This document shows positions 29,350-38,348 of a stretch of DNA of 64,000 nt, in pieces. The stretch's first letter is position 1, and each line of letters begins with the position of its first letter. The notes below the pieces were generated by a model. That model saw only the letters and a list, made by a program, of their open reading frames with translations, had not been told where the DNA came from and did not search any database. The position numbers were made by a program, and so were the translations under genes. This DNA comes from an uncultured Chloroflexus sp. GTDB taxonomy: Bacteria > Chloroflexota > Chloroflexia > Chloroflexales > Chloroflexaceae. The stretch is taken from assembly GCF_937129525.1 (NCBI RefSeq), contig NZ_CAKZNK010000050.1, positions 1 through 64,000 of the forward strand, given 5' to 3'.

Positions 29350-30108
29350 ATGCGCATCCATTCAGGCTGGCTGCTATTGCTACTCTGGCTGATGGCGACT
29401 TTGACGAGTGTTGCCGCTCAGCCACCGTATCAGGTCTACGTGCCGCTCATCACCCGACCAGCTCAAAATCCACTGTTAAGCGGAGAGGCAACATACTACC
29501 ATGAAGCCGATGGCAGCGGCGCGTGCCTGTTCGATCCTGTTCCCGGTGATCGGATGGTGGCGGCGATCAGCTATCTCAACTACGGCAATGCCGATTATTG
29601 CGGCGCTTATGTTGAAGTCTTCGGTCCGCAGGGGAGTGTCGTGGTGCGCATCGTTGATATGTGCCCGGATAATCCCGGCTGCGGGTTGAACCATCTCGAT
29701 CTTAGTCCTGAAGCATTTGACCGCATTGCGCCACGTAACTGGGGGAGAGTGTCGATCACGTGGCGCATCATCAGTCCGCCGTTGCATAGTCCGGTGCAGT
29801 TTCATCTCAAGGATGGGAGTAATCCCTGGTGGCTGGCCTTTCAGGTACGCAATCACCGGAATCCGATCACCAGACTTGAATATCTTACCCCACAAGGGCA
29901 GTGGGTGCAATTGAGCCGCGCGACGTACAACTATTTCATTCGCGAGTGTCGTTGCGCCGATGGCGAATCAGGCCCATTTACGCTTCGAATCACCGATCTG
30001 TACGGCAATGTGTTGACCGAGACAGTACAGTTTAGAACTCTCTCACCTACCGGCCTCTCTCCGGGTGAGCTGGTTCAGGGGAGTGGCCAGTTTCCCTACG
30101 GGCCATAA
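29350..30108 (+). CDS. Secreted bacterial expansin (EXLX1 type)
   Basis: A 252-residue secreted protein with a signal peptide (MRIHSGWLLLLLWLMATL, cleavage near VAA-QPP). Residues about 45-145 match the expansin D1 double-psi barrel (GEATYY, ISYLNYG, HLDLSPEAFDRIAP), including the key Asp of the LDLSP motif. Residues about 150-230 match the D2 cellulose-binding sandwich with the paired Trp and aromatic surface (NPWWLAFQVRNHRNPI). Expansins loosen cellulose or peptidoglycan networks without hydrolysis. Cys residues in D1 and D2 may form disulphides. An expansin is unusual in a phototrophic mat bacterium. Confidence 0.88.
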   Translation: MRIHSGWLLLLLWLMATLTSVAAQPPYQVYVPLITRPAQNPLLSGEATYYHEADGSGACLFDPVPGDRMVAAISYLNYGNADYCGAYVEVFGPQGSVVVRIVDMCPDNPGCGLNHLDLSPEAFDRIAPRNWGRVSITWRIISPPLHSPVQFHLKDGSNPWWLAFQVRNHRNPITRLEYLTPQGQWVQLSRATYNYFIRECRCADGESGPFTLRITDLYGNVLTETVQFRTLSPTGLSPGELVQGSGQFPYGP

Positions 30109-30156
30109 GATCATTCGGGTGCGACGCTGGCTGGCGAACTCTGGCGATCTGCCAGA

Positions 30157-31776
30157 TTAATCCGGGAAGAGTTCATCAGCCTCTTTTTGGGCAGTTTCCA
30201 TATCACTGGCGCGCCGGATGCGTTGTTCGATGAAACAGTAGAACGTTTCGTCATAGGGGCGGGTCTGCACTACAACCGGCATCGGGACGGCATGCCCAAG
30301 CACCAGCGCCTGCTGTCGTGTGTCGAGATTGGCCAACACAGTGCGCAGTCGCGCGCTCCCGCCCACACCGGTGAAAACGGCATCGATATCCTGTTCATCG
30401 CTTAGTAGCGCCGTAATCCGCGTGCCAAGCTGGCTGAGCACTTCGCTGTCGATCGATGAAGGTCGCTGGTCAACGACCAGCAACGTGACGCTGTATTTGC
30501 GCATCTCGCGGGCGATGGTGCCGAAGATGGTTTGGCGGGCCAGTCGCGGATTTAAAAACTTGTGCGCCTCTTCGATCGTGATCATCAGTGGTCGGGGTCG
30601 ATCGGCTTCATTTTTGTTCAACAAATACCGCTCGGTCTGTTCGCGCCAGCGTTGATGGATGCGACGAGTCAGAATGTTAGCTACCAGCATATAGGCCAGC
30701 GGATCGTCGTAGCGGCCAAAACTCAGCACGACATGGCGTCCTGCCATAAGGGCATTGATCAGATGATCGACGGCTGAAATGTCGGCCTGCTCGCGGACGA
30801 AACCGAGCCGTTTGAGCTGTAAAGTCTTTCGTTTCAACGCATTCAGCGACGCAATACTGGCGCTCTTTTCATCGGCAAACGCGCGCAAATCCTCGCTATC
30901 CATCGACCAGAGTCTGGCCAGCCAGTGTTGTCCAAACGAATCTACCAATAATTCGGCAGTTTCGGCGGCGGTTGGATTCAGATTCAGCTCTTCGCTGAGA
31001 AGTAATACATCTTCAGGCTCGATCTGGTCGTATCCGATTACGATGGTTCCATCTGAAGTTCTTTCGTTGGCGCGGATCGGCTCGCCATCGCTGCCGGCCA
31101 GTGTATAGATCAATACTTTGCTGCCGAAAAGCTGACGCAACCCTTTGACAAACCTGGCTCCTTCCGAACGCGCCGACCAGCCATATTCATTGTGCATATC
31201 GAAGATCAGGTTCGAAGCCACATCGCTGAGGATGACGCCACAGACCAGCAAGCGGGTAAGAAAGCTCTTGCCGGTGCCGCTCTTGCCAAAAACGCCGTTG
31301 GAACGCTCTACCAGGCGGTTGAGATCGATACAAACCGGCACGTTCATATCTAGCGGCGTACCGATCATGAAACGACTGCCCTCCTCTTGTCCGAATACCT
31401 GACGGAAATCGTCATCGCTGGCTTCGAAAAGCGGCGCAAAATGGTGTGGCACCGTTTTCACCGGCAGCAATTCGGCGCTACCATCGTGGGGAAGCATCAG
31501 CCGAAGATCAAGGCGCAATTCGCCGTAGGTGGTCGTGCCGGTAAGCACGCTGGCGAAGAATTCATCCGCTGGCGGCGGATCGAGCATCACCTTGGGTGTC
31601 GCCATCCCCAACCGCACATCGGTCACCATCGAGAAGAAGGTCAACCGCTGCCCTTTTACAACCACAAACTTACCCACTCGCACATCCTCGACCGAGGTGC
31701 CGGCATCGAGTCGAACGGTTAACCCTTCCAGCAGCGATCCACCGGTCACCACGCCGAGTCGCTGTCGTTGTTGCAT
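30157..31776 (-). CDS. HerA-like FtsK/HerA ATPase
   Basis: A 539-residue ATPase of the HerA/FtsK class (DUF87). An N-terminal beta-barrel (HAS domain) covers residues 1-110. Walker A is GKSGTGKS at 164-171, Walker B is TIEEAHKFLN near residue 400, and RITALLSDEQDIDAVF and DTRQQALVLG fit the C-terminal core. HerA translocates DNA as a hexamer, usually with the NurA nuclease, but no nurA is adjacent. GAGG precedes the ATG at 31776. It is separate from the response-regulator gene that diverges from it. Confidence 0.88.
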   Translation of the reverse strand: MQQRQRLGVVTGGSLLEGLTVRLDAGTSVEDVRVGKFVVVKGQRLTFFSMVTDVRLGMATPKVMLDPPPADEFFASVLTGTTTYGELRLDLRLMLPHDGSAELLPVKTVPHHFAPLFEASDDDFRQVFGQEEGSRFMIGTPLDMNVPVCIDLNRLVERSNGVFGKSGTGKSFLTRLLVCGVILSDVASNLIFDMHNEYGWSARSEGARFVKGLRQLFGSKVLIYTLAGSDGEPIRANERTSDGTIVIGYDQIEPEDVLLLSEELNLNPTAAETAELLVDSFGQHWLARLWSMDSEDLRAFADEKSASIASLNALKRKTLQLKRLGFVREQADISAVDHLINALMAGRHVVLSFGRYDDPLAYMLVANILTRRIHQRWREQTERYLLNKNEADRPRPLMITIEEAHKFLNPRLARQTIFGTIAREMRKYSVTLLVVDQRPSSIDSEVLSQLGTRITALLSDEQDIDAVFTGVGGSARLRTVLANLDTRQQALVLGHAVPMPVVVQTRPYDETFYCFIEQRIRRASDMETAQKEADELFPD

Positions 31777-31927
31777 AGTTGCCTCCTCAAGCCATTAGCG
31801 CCTCTTGTGATCGTAGCACATCCTGTCAAAAGCGGATTAAGAGAGTGTCATAGAAACTGTGCGGAAATTTGTTTCTACCCCTCGTTTCATGATGTGATAT
31901 TTGTTGATTGCATTCAGCGAGACGACT

Positions 31928-32281
31928 ATGCGAATTCTCATCGTAGAAGACGACGCAAATGTGCGCTCATTTCTGCAACAAGCTATGAAAGTTGTGCGGC
32001 GTGGCGTGAAGGTCGATACGGCCAACCATGGCGCTGATGGCCTGAAACAGGCCCGCCGTCAATGGTATGATTTGATCATCACCGATTACCATATGCCCAA
32101 AGTGGATGGCGGTAATATGATCTGGACACTCCGCCAGGAGGGATATACGATGCCGATCGTGATGATCTCAGCCGATCCAGGCGTGGAAACGGATTCGTTC
32201 GCTGCGGGCGCGTCTTATTTTCTGCTCAAACCAGTTTCGCTCAATGATCTACGCGATATGCTCTCTTACCTCGGGCTGTAG
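31928..32281 (+). CDS. Stand-alone response regulator receiver
   Basis: A 117-residue CheY-like receiver. Acidic pair D8/D9, phosphoacceptor D53 (ITDYHMP), Ser81 and Lys101 (LLKP) complete the phosphorylation site, so it should be active. There is no output domain, and no histidine kinase is adjacent. The ATG at 31928 begins the receiver fold directly. A strong terminator follows the stop. Confidence 0.92.
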   Translation: MRILIVEDDANVRSFLQQAMKVVRRGVKVDTANHGADGLKQARRQWYDLIITDYHMPKVDGGNMIWTLRQEGYTMPIVMISADPGVETDSFAAGASYFLLKPVSLNDLRDMLSYLGL

Positions 32282-32639
32282 TTGTCAGGTTTATAGATTG
32301 ATCGAGGAATGGCGCGAGCGCTGTTCCTCTTATTTTATGGCATTGAGCGACGTGTAAAGGTGTCCGGCTCCAGCTTTCTCCGTGCCGTTCTCATATCCTT
32401 GCGCGCGATGTGATGCCATCTCTGTCGTAAGCGAGCGCAACCCGCTACTCGCCTGAGGTTCCTGAGCGCGATGCGCCGCAATCAGCGCGCGCTGATGACG
32501 TTTCGGCGCCGCCCTGCGCAGGCAGGCTTGTGATATGATACTGTTCCTGATTGTCGCCGGGCAGACATTTATCGCGGCAAACAATCCTGCCATATTGATC
32601 CGGCGCTCTTGTGTTTATCGTCATATGTTTGGAGCTGGT
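32282..32639. other. Intergenic region with terminator and weak promoter
   Basis: This 358-bp gap holds the terminator of the receiver gene (32304-32336) and an extended -10 TGA-TATGAT (32529-32537) that may drive the HAD gene with a leader of about 95 nt. Nothing else was recognised. Confidence 0.5.
32304..32336 (+). terminator. Intrinsic terminator of the receiver gene
   Basis: GAGGAA (32304-32309) pairs with TTCCTC (32324-32329), extended inward by GCGC/GCGC, and is followed by TTATTTT. Confidence 0.8.
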
Positions 32640-33431
32640 ATGCAACCCATTCCGCGCTACGACGGTTATATCTTTGACCTTGACGGCACCATCTACCTTG
32701 GAGACATTCTCTTGCCTGGCGCTGCCGAAATGCTGGCAACGTTGCGTCGGGAAGGCCGCCGAATAGCCTTTCTTTCAAACAATCCAACCAAAACACGCCA
32801 GCAGTATGCCGAACGCCTGCAACGGCTCGGCATTGCCGCCAGCCCCGACGAGATCATCAATAGCTCGGCAGTGATGGTGGAATGGCTGCTGGCGAATGCT
32901 CCCGGCGCGCCGCTCTTTGTGGTCGGTGAAGCGCCGCTGATCGGCGAACTTGAAGCTGCCGGGTTTCCGCTCAGCGAACGACCAGGTGAAATCGCTTTTG
33001 TGGTAGCTTCGTTCGATCGCACCTTCACCTACCGTAAATTGCAGATTGCGTTTGATGCTATTCGGGCCGGAGCGCGGTTGGTTGCTACCAACCCTGACCG
33101 CTTCTGTCCGGTGCCCGGCGGCGGCGAGCCGGACGCAGCAGCGATTATTGCCGCTATCGAAGCCTGTACCGATACCCGTTGTGAGGTGATCGTTGGCAAA
33201 CCGTCACCGATTATGGCGCGTACCGTAAGTAATCTGATCGGCTTGCCGCCAGAACGGTGTCTGATCGTTGGTGACCGATTGATGACCGATATTGCAATGG
33301 GGATGACTGCCGGTATGGATACGGCGCTCGTTTTGACCGGTGATAGTCAGCGTTCCGATCTCGAACGCTCGCCCTATCAACCGACGTATGTGCTGGAACG
33401 AATTGACGAATTGATCGCCGAAACCGCTTGA
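32640..33431 (+). CDS. HAD-IIA family phosphatase (NagD-like)
   Basis: A 263-residue hydrolase with all HAD motifs: DLDGTIYLGD (nucleophile Asp), LSNNPTK, VGKPSP (Lys) and GDRLMTDIAMG (metal Asp). The large C2a cap between motifs II and III is typical of NagD and 4-nitrophenylphosphatase-type enzymes, which dephosphorylate sugar or nucleoside phosphates. TTTGGAG, five bases before the ATG at 32640, sets the start; upstream in-frame codons lack a site. Exact substrate unknown. Confidence 0.9.
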   Translation: MQPIPRYDGYIFDLDGTIYLGDILLPGAAEMLATLRREGRRIAFLSNNPTKTRQQYAERLQRLGIAASPDEIINSSAVMVEWLLANAPGAPLFVVGEAPLIGELEAAGFPLSERPGEIAFVVASFDRTFTYRKLQIAFDAIRAGARLVATNPDRFCPVPGGGEPDAAAIIAAIEACTDTRCEVIVGKPSPIMARTVSNLIGLPPERCLIVGDRLMTDIAMGMTAGMDTALVLTGDSQRSDLERSPYQPTYVLERIDELIAETA

Positions 33432-33456
33432 CGAGCGGCAGGCTTCCGGCTACACT
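33428..33456 (+). promoter_or_regulatory. Promoter of the 81-residue gene
   Basis: TTGACG (33428-33433) overlaps the HAD stop codon; 17-bp spacer; TACACT (33451-33456). Confidence 0.65.
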
Positions 33457-33485
33457 ACCTGTATGACAGATAGAGAGGAGAATCC

Positions 33486-33731
33486 ATGACTGCCGCTCAT
33501 CGCACTTCCCCTGCTTCACACCAACCTCTGCTTACCGGCGATCAGTCGTTTCTACCGTCTCCCGAATCGGCTGATGCAACCTGGCCGCTCGCGTTGCGCG
33601 CATTGCTGCTCTTGCACGGCGCAACGCTGCCACACGATCCGTCGTTGTCTGCTCTGTCAGAAGCCGATCAGATTGCGTTGCGCGAGAGCTTGTTACTGCT
33701 TCAGCGCGATGAGCCAACCAATATCGCATAA
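33486..33731 (+). CDS. Small hypothetical protein
   Basis: An 81-residue protein with a good AGAGGAG site, its own promoter and its own terminator, which together argue for a real gene. The N-terminal 35 residues are Ser/Pro-rich and probably disordered; the rest is Leu-rich and helical (LALRALLLLHG, then LSEADQIALRESLLLLQRDE). No membrane segment of full length. Not recognised. Confidence 0.65.
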   Translation: MTAAHRTSPASHQPLLTGDQSFLPSPESADATWPLALRALLLLHGATLPHDPSLSALSEADQIALRESLLLLQRDEPTNIA

Positions 33732-33759
33732 AGAGCTGGTTTTCCTGATAGCGGCGACC

Positions 33760-33791
33760 AGGACGGGTATCTTGCCCGTCCTTTAACTTTT
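33760..33791 (+). terminator. Intrinsic terminator of the small gene
   Basis: AGGACGGG (33760-33767) and CCCGTCCT (33775-33782) form a perfect stem, followed by TTAACTTTTT. Confidence 0.85.
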
Positions 33792-33860
33792 TCGTACATC
33801 CGCTCCGTCAGACGACTCGTAGCTTCAGGTAGGGAATTGTCATCTATGTTCAGGACTGCG

Positions 33861-33869
33861 TGGTATACT
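33861..33869 (+). promoter_or_regulatory. Extended -10 promoter of the sortase gene
   Basis: TGG followed by TATACT (33864-33869). The predicted start near 33876 lies downstream of the ATG at 33874, which makes the ATG at 33907 the likelier start codon. Confidence 0.5.
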
Positions 33870-33906
33870 AACCATGCTGCGCAATGAAATTAAAGGTGTA
33901 TTGGCG

Positions 33907-34842
33907 ATGTTTCACCATCTCCCCCTGTTACCGATCCGGATCTGGCGTAGAGTAAGCTGGCGACAGGTGCCACCGGCGCGACGATTGCCCTGGTTGTTGG
34001 GCACAGCGCTGATGCTGCTCGGCGCCGGTTTATTGCTCTATGTCCTGTTGTCCACGTTGCAGATCGAGTACTATCGCTGGGCTGCGCGCGGTGACTCGCC
34101 ATTGCCGGCTCCGCAACTGACTACCAGCGGTTTTCGTCCCGCTGATGCGCGTCCGTTACCGCTGGTGCCCGAAGTTTCCTGGTCAAGCCCGACATCGCCG
34201 GCTGCCACCAATGCGTTTGATCCTGCCGCATTCGTCGGCGGCGCTCAGGCCGATGCGCCTTCGTCAGTTACCGGCGCATTGCCATCGGTTGACAGCGGTT
34301 TACTGATTTCTGAGCCACCAGAACCGGTGCGTACTGAGTGGGTGGCCGCAGTCGAACGACTGGTGATCCCCGCTATCAAGCTCGATTCTAAAGTGATCGA
34401 AGTGGGTTGGGAGACTATCGAAGAAAACGGTCAGTTGATTTCGGTCTGGCAGGTGGCGGAATATGCTGTCGGCCAGCATCGCGGTTCAGCCAATCCCGGC
34501 GAAGGTGATAATATCGTTCTCGCCGGTCATGTGGGTGGCTATGGTCGTGTCTTCAAAGATCTCTTCTATCTCAAACCGGGCGATGAAGTAATCGTTTACA
34601 GTCGCGGCCAGCCGTATCGCTATATCGTGAGCGAACGGATTATCGTCGATGAAGAAGGAGTTCCACCCGAACAGCGGCTGGCGAATGCGCGTTATATTGC
34701 TCCTACCGGCTACGAAGTAGTGACGATGGTAACCTGCTGGCCGCCAAGCGGTCCCGATAAGTTTAAGCAACGGGTGATTGTGCGCGCCTTGCCGGTTGCG
34801 GCTCCTGACGATGAAACAGGAGATCGAGATCTATCACGTTAA
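33907..34842 (+). CDS. Sortase (class undetermined)
   Basis: A 311-residue membrane-anchored sortase. One N-terminal membrane helix (about 28-50) precedes a Ser/Pro linker and the catalytic domain. The triad is visible as His208 (LAGHVGG), Cys277 (MVTCWP) and Arg289 (FKQRVIV). Sortases cleave a sorting signal and link proteins to a surface amine. Chloroflexota have no classical Gram-positive wall, so the target may be a surface appendage or glycan. No LPxTG-like partner was seen in the window. Confidence 0.88.
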   Translation: MFHHLPLLPIRIWRRVSWRQVPPARRLPWLLGTALMLLGAGLLLYVLLSTLQIEYYRWAARGDSPLPAPQLTTSGFRPADARPLPLVPEVSWSSPTSPAATNAFDPAAFVGGAQADAPSSVTGALPSVDSGLLISEPPEPVRTEWVAAVERLVIPAIKLDSKVIEVGWETIEENGQLISVWQVAEYAVGQHRGSANPGEGDNIVLAGHVGGYGRVFKDLFYLKPGDEVIVYSRGQPYRYIVSERIIVDEEGVPPEQRLANARYIAPTGYEVVTMVTCWPPSGPDKFKQRVIVRALPVAAPDDETGDRDLSR

Positions 34843-34874
34843 CGCGCTGACTGGCTATCGATTGCCGGTAGCAT

Positions 34875-35096
34875 TCACGATGAAGCCTGTTGCTCGCCGC
34901 CGATCCGGGTTGTTTCCAGCATTGCCAGAATGCTGGCGCCGCGAATAAAGACCCGACGCAGGCCGGCGGGTCGGCTGGCTTCCAGTTGCCCACTGCTAAT
35001 CAATCGTTTGACGGTGCTCAGACTTACCCCTAACAGGCGCGCAACTTCTTCACGTGAATAGACGGCGTCGGGATTGATTCCCTCGCGGCGAGCCAT
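34875..35096 (-). CDS. Excisionase-family helix-turn-helix protein
   Basis: A 73-residue MerR/Xis-like DNA-binding protein. VYSREEVARLLGVSLSTVKRL is a clear helix-turn-helix, followed by a wing with RRVFIRGASIL. Such small proteins bind AT-rich or repeated DNA. The ATG at 35096 has GGAG nine bases upstream. It sits at the end of the polysaccharide locus, which it might regulate; this is position only. Confidence 0.8.
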   Translation of the reverse strand: MARREGINPDAVYSREEVARLLGVSLSTVKRLISSGQLEASRPAGLRRVFIRGASILAMLETTRIGGEQQASS

Positions 35097-35385
35097 AGTA
35101 GTCTTCTCCGTTCCTGCGCAATTTTCCTGATTGAAAGAGCTGGTATTGTTGCCGCTGATATGCAGATATGCCGTGAGCATGATACAAAGAAGGAAATTCC
35201 TCACCACTTACGCTTTGCAATCAGATTGCATCGCCTTCAACTCGCTGCTCTCGGGCAGAGCAGTAGCTGTGAGGATGAACAACAACAATACCGGTAAAGA
35301 ACAGTGATGCGTTAGCTGCGCACCGGATGGCAGGCAGGTTTGGTTGAAGGCAATGACATCGAATGTCGATTGGAGACCGCCTTCC

Positions 35386-36027
35386 TCAAATCAACCTGAA
35401 CGCCCGAAACACTCCCAGGACACACACCACCGCCAGACTCATACCGGCAACAACCTGCATCAATGTGTGGTTGCGGGTGCGCAGTCGCGCCCATCCCAGC
35501 ACGACTGCCGCGACCCAACAGACACCACCGAGCGCCGGCAGGTAGATACTGGCCAGTGTTGCGCACGAACCGATACTGGCCGAGTGAATGCTGATTTTCC
35601 AGAATAAATTGATGATGAACGAGAGCAGATTCATAACCGCAACCGATACCAGCATTGCCAGCAACGGTAGCGGAGCATTCAATGCCCAGAGCAGAGCGAT
35701 TCCTGCCAGTACATTTGCCATGCCGAACAGGTATAGTTCATTGCGTTGCGCGCGCACGGAAATATCATCATCGCTATATGCGCCTTGACGCAGCCGAATG
35801 TTGAAAAAGACTGTCGGTGGCACGACCTGGAGCAGCGAGCAGAACAGCGACCACCATAATCCATTAACGCGGTTGTCGCTGCCGAGCACGCCAACGATAA
35901 AAATGCTGACGACCCCCAAAGGTACCGGGTGCAGGATTTGCGAAATACGCCGGGCAATCGCGTAGCCGCGCCCGGGTAATGCGCCGCGGCTCAGCGCTTC
36001 AGCAGTGAGATCGTTCGGTTGCATCAT
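35386..36027 (-). CDS. PAP2-like integral membrane protein
   Basis: A 213-residue protein with about six membrane segments. WKISIHSASI and RTRNHTLMQVVAG near the C-terminus resemble the histidine-bearing motifs of PAP2 phosphatases. The first PAP2 motif (KxxxxxxRP) is not obvious, so activity is uncertain. In a polysaccharide operon it could dephosphorylate the undecaprenyl-diphosphate carrier. The start is one of two tandem ATGs at 36027/36024. Confidence 0.65.
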   Translation of the reverse strand: MMQPNDLTAEALSRGALPGRGYAIARRISQILHPVPLGVVSIFIVGVLGSDNRVNGLWWSLFCSLLQVVPPTVFFNIRLRQGAYSDDDISVRAQRNELYLFGMANVLAGIALLWALNAPLPLLAMLVSVAVMNLLSFIINLFWKISIHSASIGSCATLASIYLPALGGVCWVAAVVLGWARLRTRNHTLMQVVAGMSLAVVCVLGVFRAFRLI

Positions 36028-36039
36028 GCTCTTCGTTCC

Positions 36040-37194
36040 TTACGTGGCAGCGGTTGTTGCCGCCAGCTCACGGTAGATCGTCACAAGCGCCTGTCCGGTC
36101 TGTTCCCAACGAAAGGTGGCGGCCTGTGGCGGACCGGCTGCGCGCAATGGCGTCGGATCGGTCAGTGCGGCGCGGATCCCGGCGGCAATGTCCTCTGTGT
36201 CAAGTGGATCGACCATAATGGCAGCCGATCCGGCTACTTCTGGCAAACTGGCGACTCTGCTTGTCACGACCGGCGTTCCACAGGCTAGCGCTTCGAGTAC
36301 CGGAAAGCCAAATCCTTCGTACAACGATGGATAAACGAAGGCTTCTGCTAGATTATACAATGCCGGCAGATCATCGTCGGCAACAAAATCAAGAAAGTGT
36401 ACCCGATCGCCCAACCGATGTTGTTCAACGGTGGTGAAAATCTCATCGTACAACCAGCCGCGCCGACCGGCAATTAGCAGGTACAGATCGGGATAATCGT
36501 CGCGTAGCGTGGCAAAAGCGTGCAGCAGACGCACCAGATTTTTGCGCGGTTCGAGCGTTCCGACGAAGAGCAGGTAATGATCAGGTAAGCGCAGCCGTTC
36601 ACGCACCATGAGCAATTCGGCAGGGCTGATAGGCCGGAAACGTTCATCGACTGCCGGGTAGAGCAGGCGTATCCGTTGGTTGGGAATGCCATACAGCCGA
36701 CCCAGATCGCCGGCAGTGGCTTTCGAGTCGACCAGAATGAGATCGGCGCGCCGGAGCGAGCGCGGAACTGCTTCGCTCAGATAACGACGCAGGTTTGGTT
36801 CGGCGCAACCTGGCTCAACCAGAAAGGTTAGATCGTGAATGGTCAGCAGCGCGCGCGCGTGGGTAGGCGGTAAAACGAAGTCGGGCGCATGCACAACATC
36901 GAGTGACCCGATGAACCACTCAATGCGCAGCGGCAGTCGTAACCGCTGCCAGATAATGGTGAGTAAGCGGGGATTGATCGGCAAAGGGCGCAACGTAATG
37001 TGTGGGTAGCTGGCTGCCAGATCATGGGCATAGCGAACAAAAGGACTGGTGGGATCGAGACCGCCAGCCGCATAGAACAGGTGAAATGACAAATCTGGCC
37101 CGGCCTGCGCAGCAGCTCGCACCAACTCGCGCGTGTAGCGCCCGATACCGGCGCCCTGCCAGATCCCTGCGGTAAAGTCGATCCCAATCCGCAT
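36040..37194 (-). CDS. Glycosyltransferase, GT4 family
   Basis: A 384-residue GT-B enzyme. The N-terminal GIDFTAGIWQGAGIGRYTREL loop and the C-terminal EGFGFPVLEALACGTPVV donor-binding segment (with the EX7E pair) are characteristic of mannosyl- and rhamnosyl-type GT4 transferases. It starts at ATG 37194, two bases before the stop of the upstream gene, so it is part of the polysaccharide operon. Confidence 0.9.
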   Translation of the reverse strand: MRIGIDFTAGIWQGAGIGRYTRELVRAAAQAGPDLSFHLFYAAGGLDPTSPFVRYAHDLAASYPHITLRPLPINPRLLTIIWQRLRLPLRIEWFIGSLDVVHAPDFVLPPTHARALLTIHDLTFLVEPGCAEPNLRRYLSEAVPRSLRRADLILVDSKATAGDLGRLYGIPNQRIRLLYPAVDERFRPISPAELLMVRERLRLPDHYLLFVGTLEPRKNLVRLLHAFATLRDDYPDLYLLIAGRRGWLYDEIFTTVEQHRLGDRVHFLDFVADDDLPALYNLAEAFVYPSLYEGFGFPVLEALACGTPVVTSRVASLPEVAGSAAIMVDPLDTEDIAAGIRAALTDPTPLRAAGPPQAATFRWEQTGQALVTIYRELAATTAAT

Positions 37195-37196
37195 GA

Positions 37197-38306
37197 CTAC
37201 TTCCGCTGGCTGAACAGGTAAAGGATGAATCCGAAAACGACGATGCTCCAAAAGTTGATCAATCGGTCGAGTAGCGTTACTGCTCCACCCAGACTGGCGG
37301 CGATACCGAACAGAGTCAGCACAACGGTGATCGTGCCTTCGACCACTCCCAACCCGGCTGGGGTAATTGGCAATGCCGTGAGCAGTGATGAAGCCAGGGC
37401 AACAAAGATAATCGCTGCCAGGCTCAGGTTCAGACCGGTGTGGTTGAGCGACTCGATCACAAACCAGAGCCGAAAGCCTTCGAGTAGCCAGATCGCTCCG
37501 GTGAAAACAAAGAGACGAGGCAGGATCTTCGGCTGAAACGATTTCAAGGCCGATTGCTCAAAATTGCCGTACACGCGGTGCAACCGGCGCGGAATAAACC
37601 AGCGGATCTGCGGCCCAAGCCAGCGCATACCAGCCAGACCACTCACGATCACGACGACAAGCAATCCGCCGAAGAAAAAGACGATCTGCGTGCCCTCTGG
37701 CATATGCGCTCCGAAGGTCAGGTAGCCGGAGAGGACAAGCAGGCTGAACAGTCCGATCATATCAAGCAGCCGTTCGGCAAAGATTGTGCCAAACGTGGCC
37801 GAGAATGACACATTGCCGTTATGTTTGAGCAGATAGCCACGGTAGGCATCGCCGAGCTTCGCCGGCACAATACAGTTAGCAAACCACGACAGGTAGATAT
37901 ATTCGATCAATGCCGGCAGTGATGCCCAACTGTGTCGGCCTTCGGCAATTGGCACGTCAGCATTAGCCAGCAGTAAACGCCAGCGTAGCGCGCGCAAGGG
38001 AAAGGTCGTGTAAAAGACTATCAGCCCTAACCCCAGCAGCCACGGATTGGCCGATCGCATATATTGCCACGTCGTCGCCAGATCGATATCGAGGCTGCGT
38101 GTGACAAATACGATGATCGCAATCGCTAACCCAAACGAGATTAACGTCCGTGGCTGGCGCAAACGTTGACCGAGTGAGAAGGTCGCGCGCGTTTCTCCAT
38201 TGCTTTCACGATCGCCGGTTGGTGTTTCAACCACCGGTGGTTGATCGGTCATAGATGTGTGAGCCTTCCTGTAAGTAGTCGCAGATGAAGGTTCGATGTT
38301 TGCCAT
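37197..38306 (-). CDS. LPG synthase TM region/UPF0104 family membrane protein
   Basis: A 369-residue protein with eight or so membrane segments of the AglD/MprF transmembrane family. The pattern WLLGLGLIVFYTTFPLRALRW, SWFANCIVPAKLGDAYRGYLL and LPITPAGLGVVEG is diagnostic. Family members act in lipid or glycan transfer or flipping. The soluble MprF aminoacyl domain is absent. An alternative ATG at 38252 would shorten the disordered N-terminus. Confidence 0.8.
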   Translation of the reverse strand: MANIEPSSATTYRKAHTSMTDQPPVVETPTGDRESNGETRATFSLGQRLRQPRTLISFGLAIAIIVFVTRSLDIDLATTWQYMRSANPWLLGLGLIVFYTTFPLRALRWRLLLANADVPIAEGRHSWASLPALIEYIYLSWFANCIVPAKLGDAYRGYLLKHNGNVSFSATFGTIFAERLLDMIGLFSLLVLSGYLTFGAHMPEGTQIVFFFGGLLVVVIVSGLAGMRWLGPQIRWFIPRRLHRVYGNFEQSALKSFQPKILPRLFVFTGAIWLLEGFRLWFVIESLNHTGLNLSLAAIIFVALASSLLTALPITPAGLGVVEGTITVVLTLFGIAASLGGAVTLLDRLINFWSIVVFGFILYLFSQRK

Positions 38307-38348
38307 GATCCTACCTGAGCCGCGCAACGCATGCGTAAATGACTGTGA

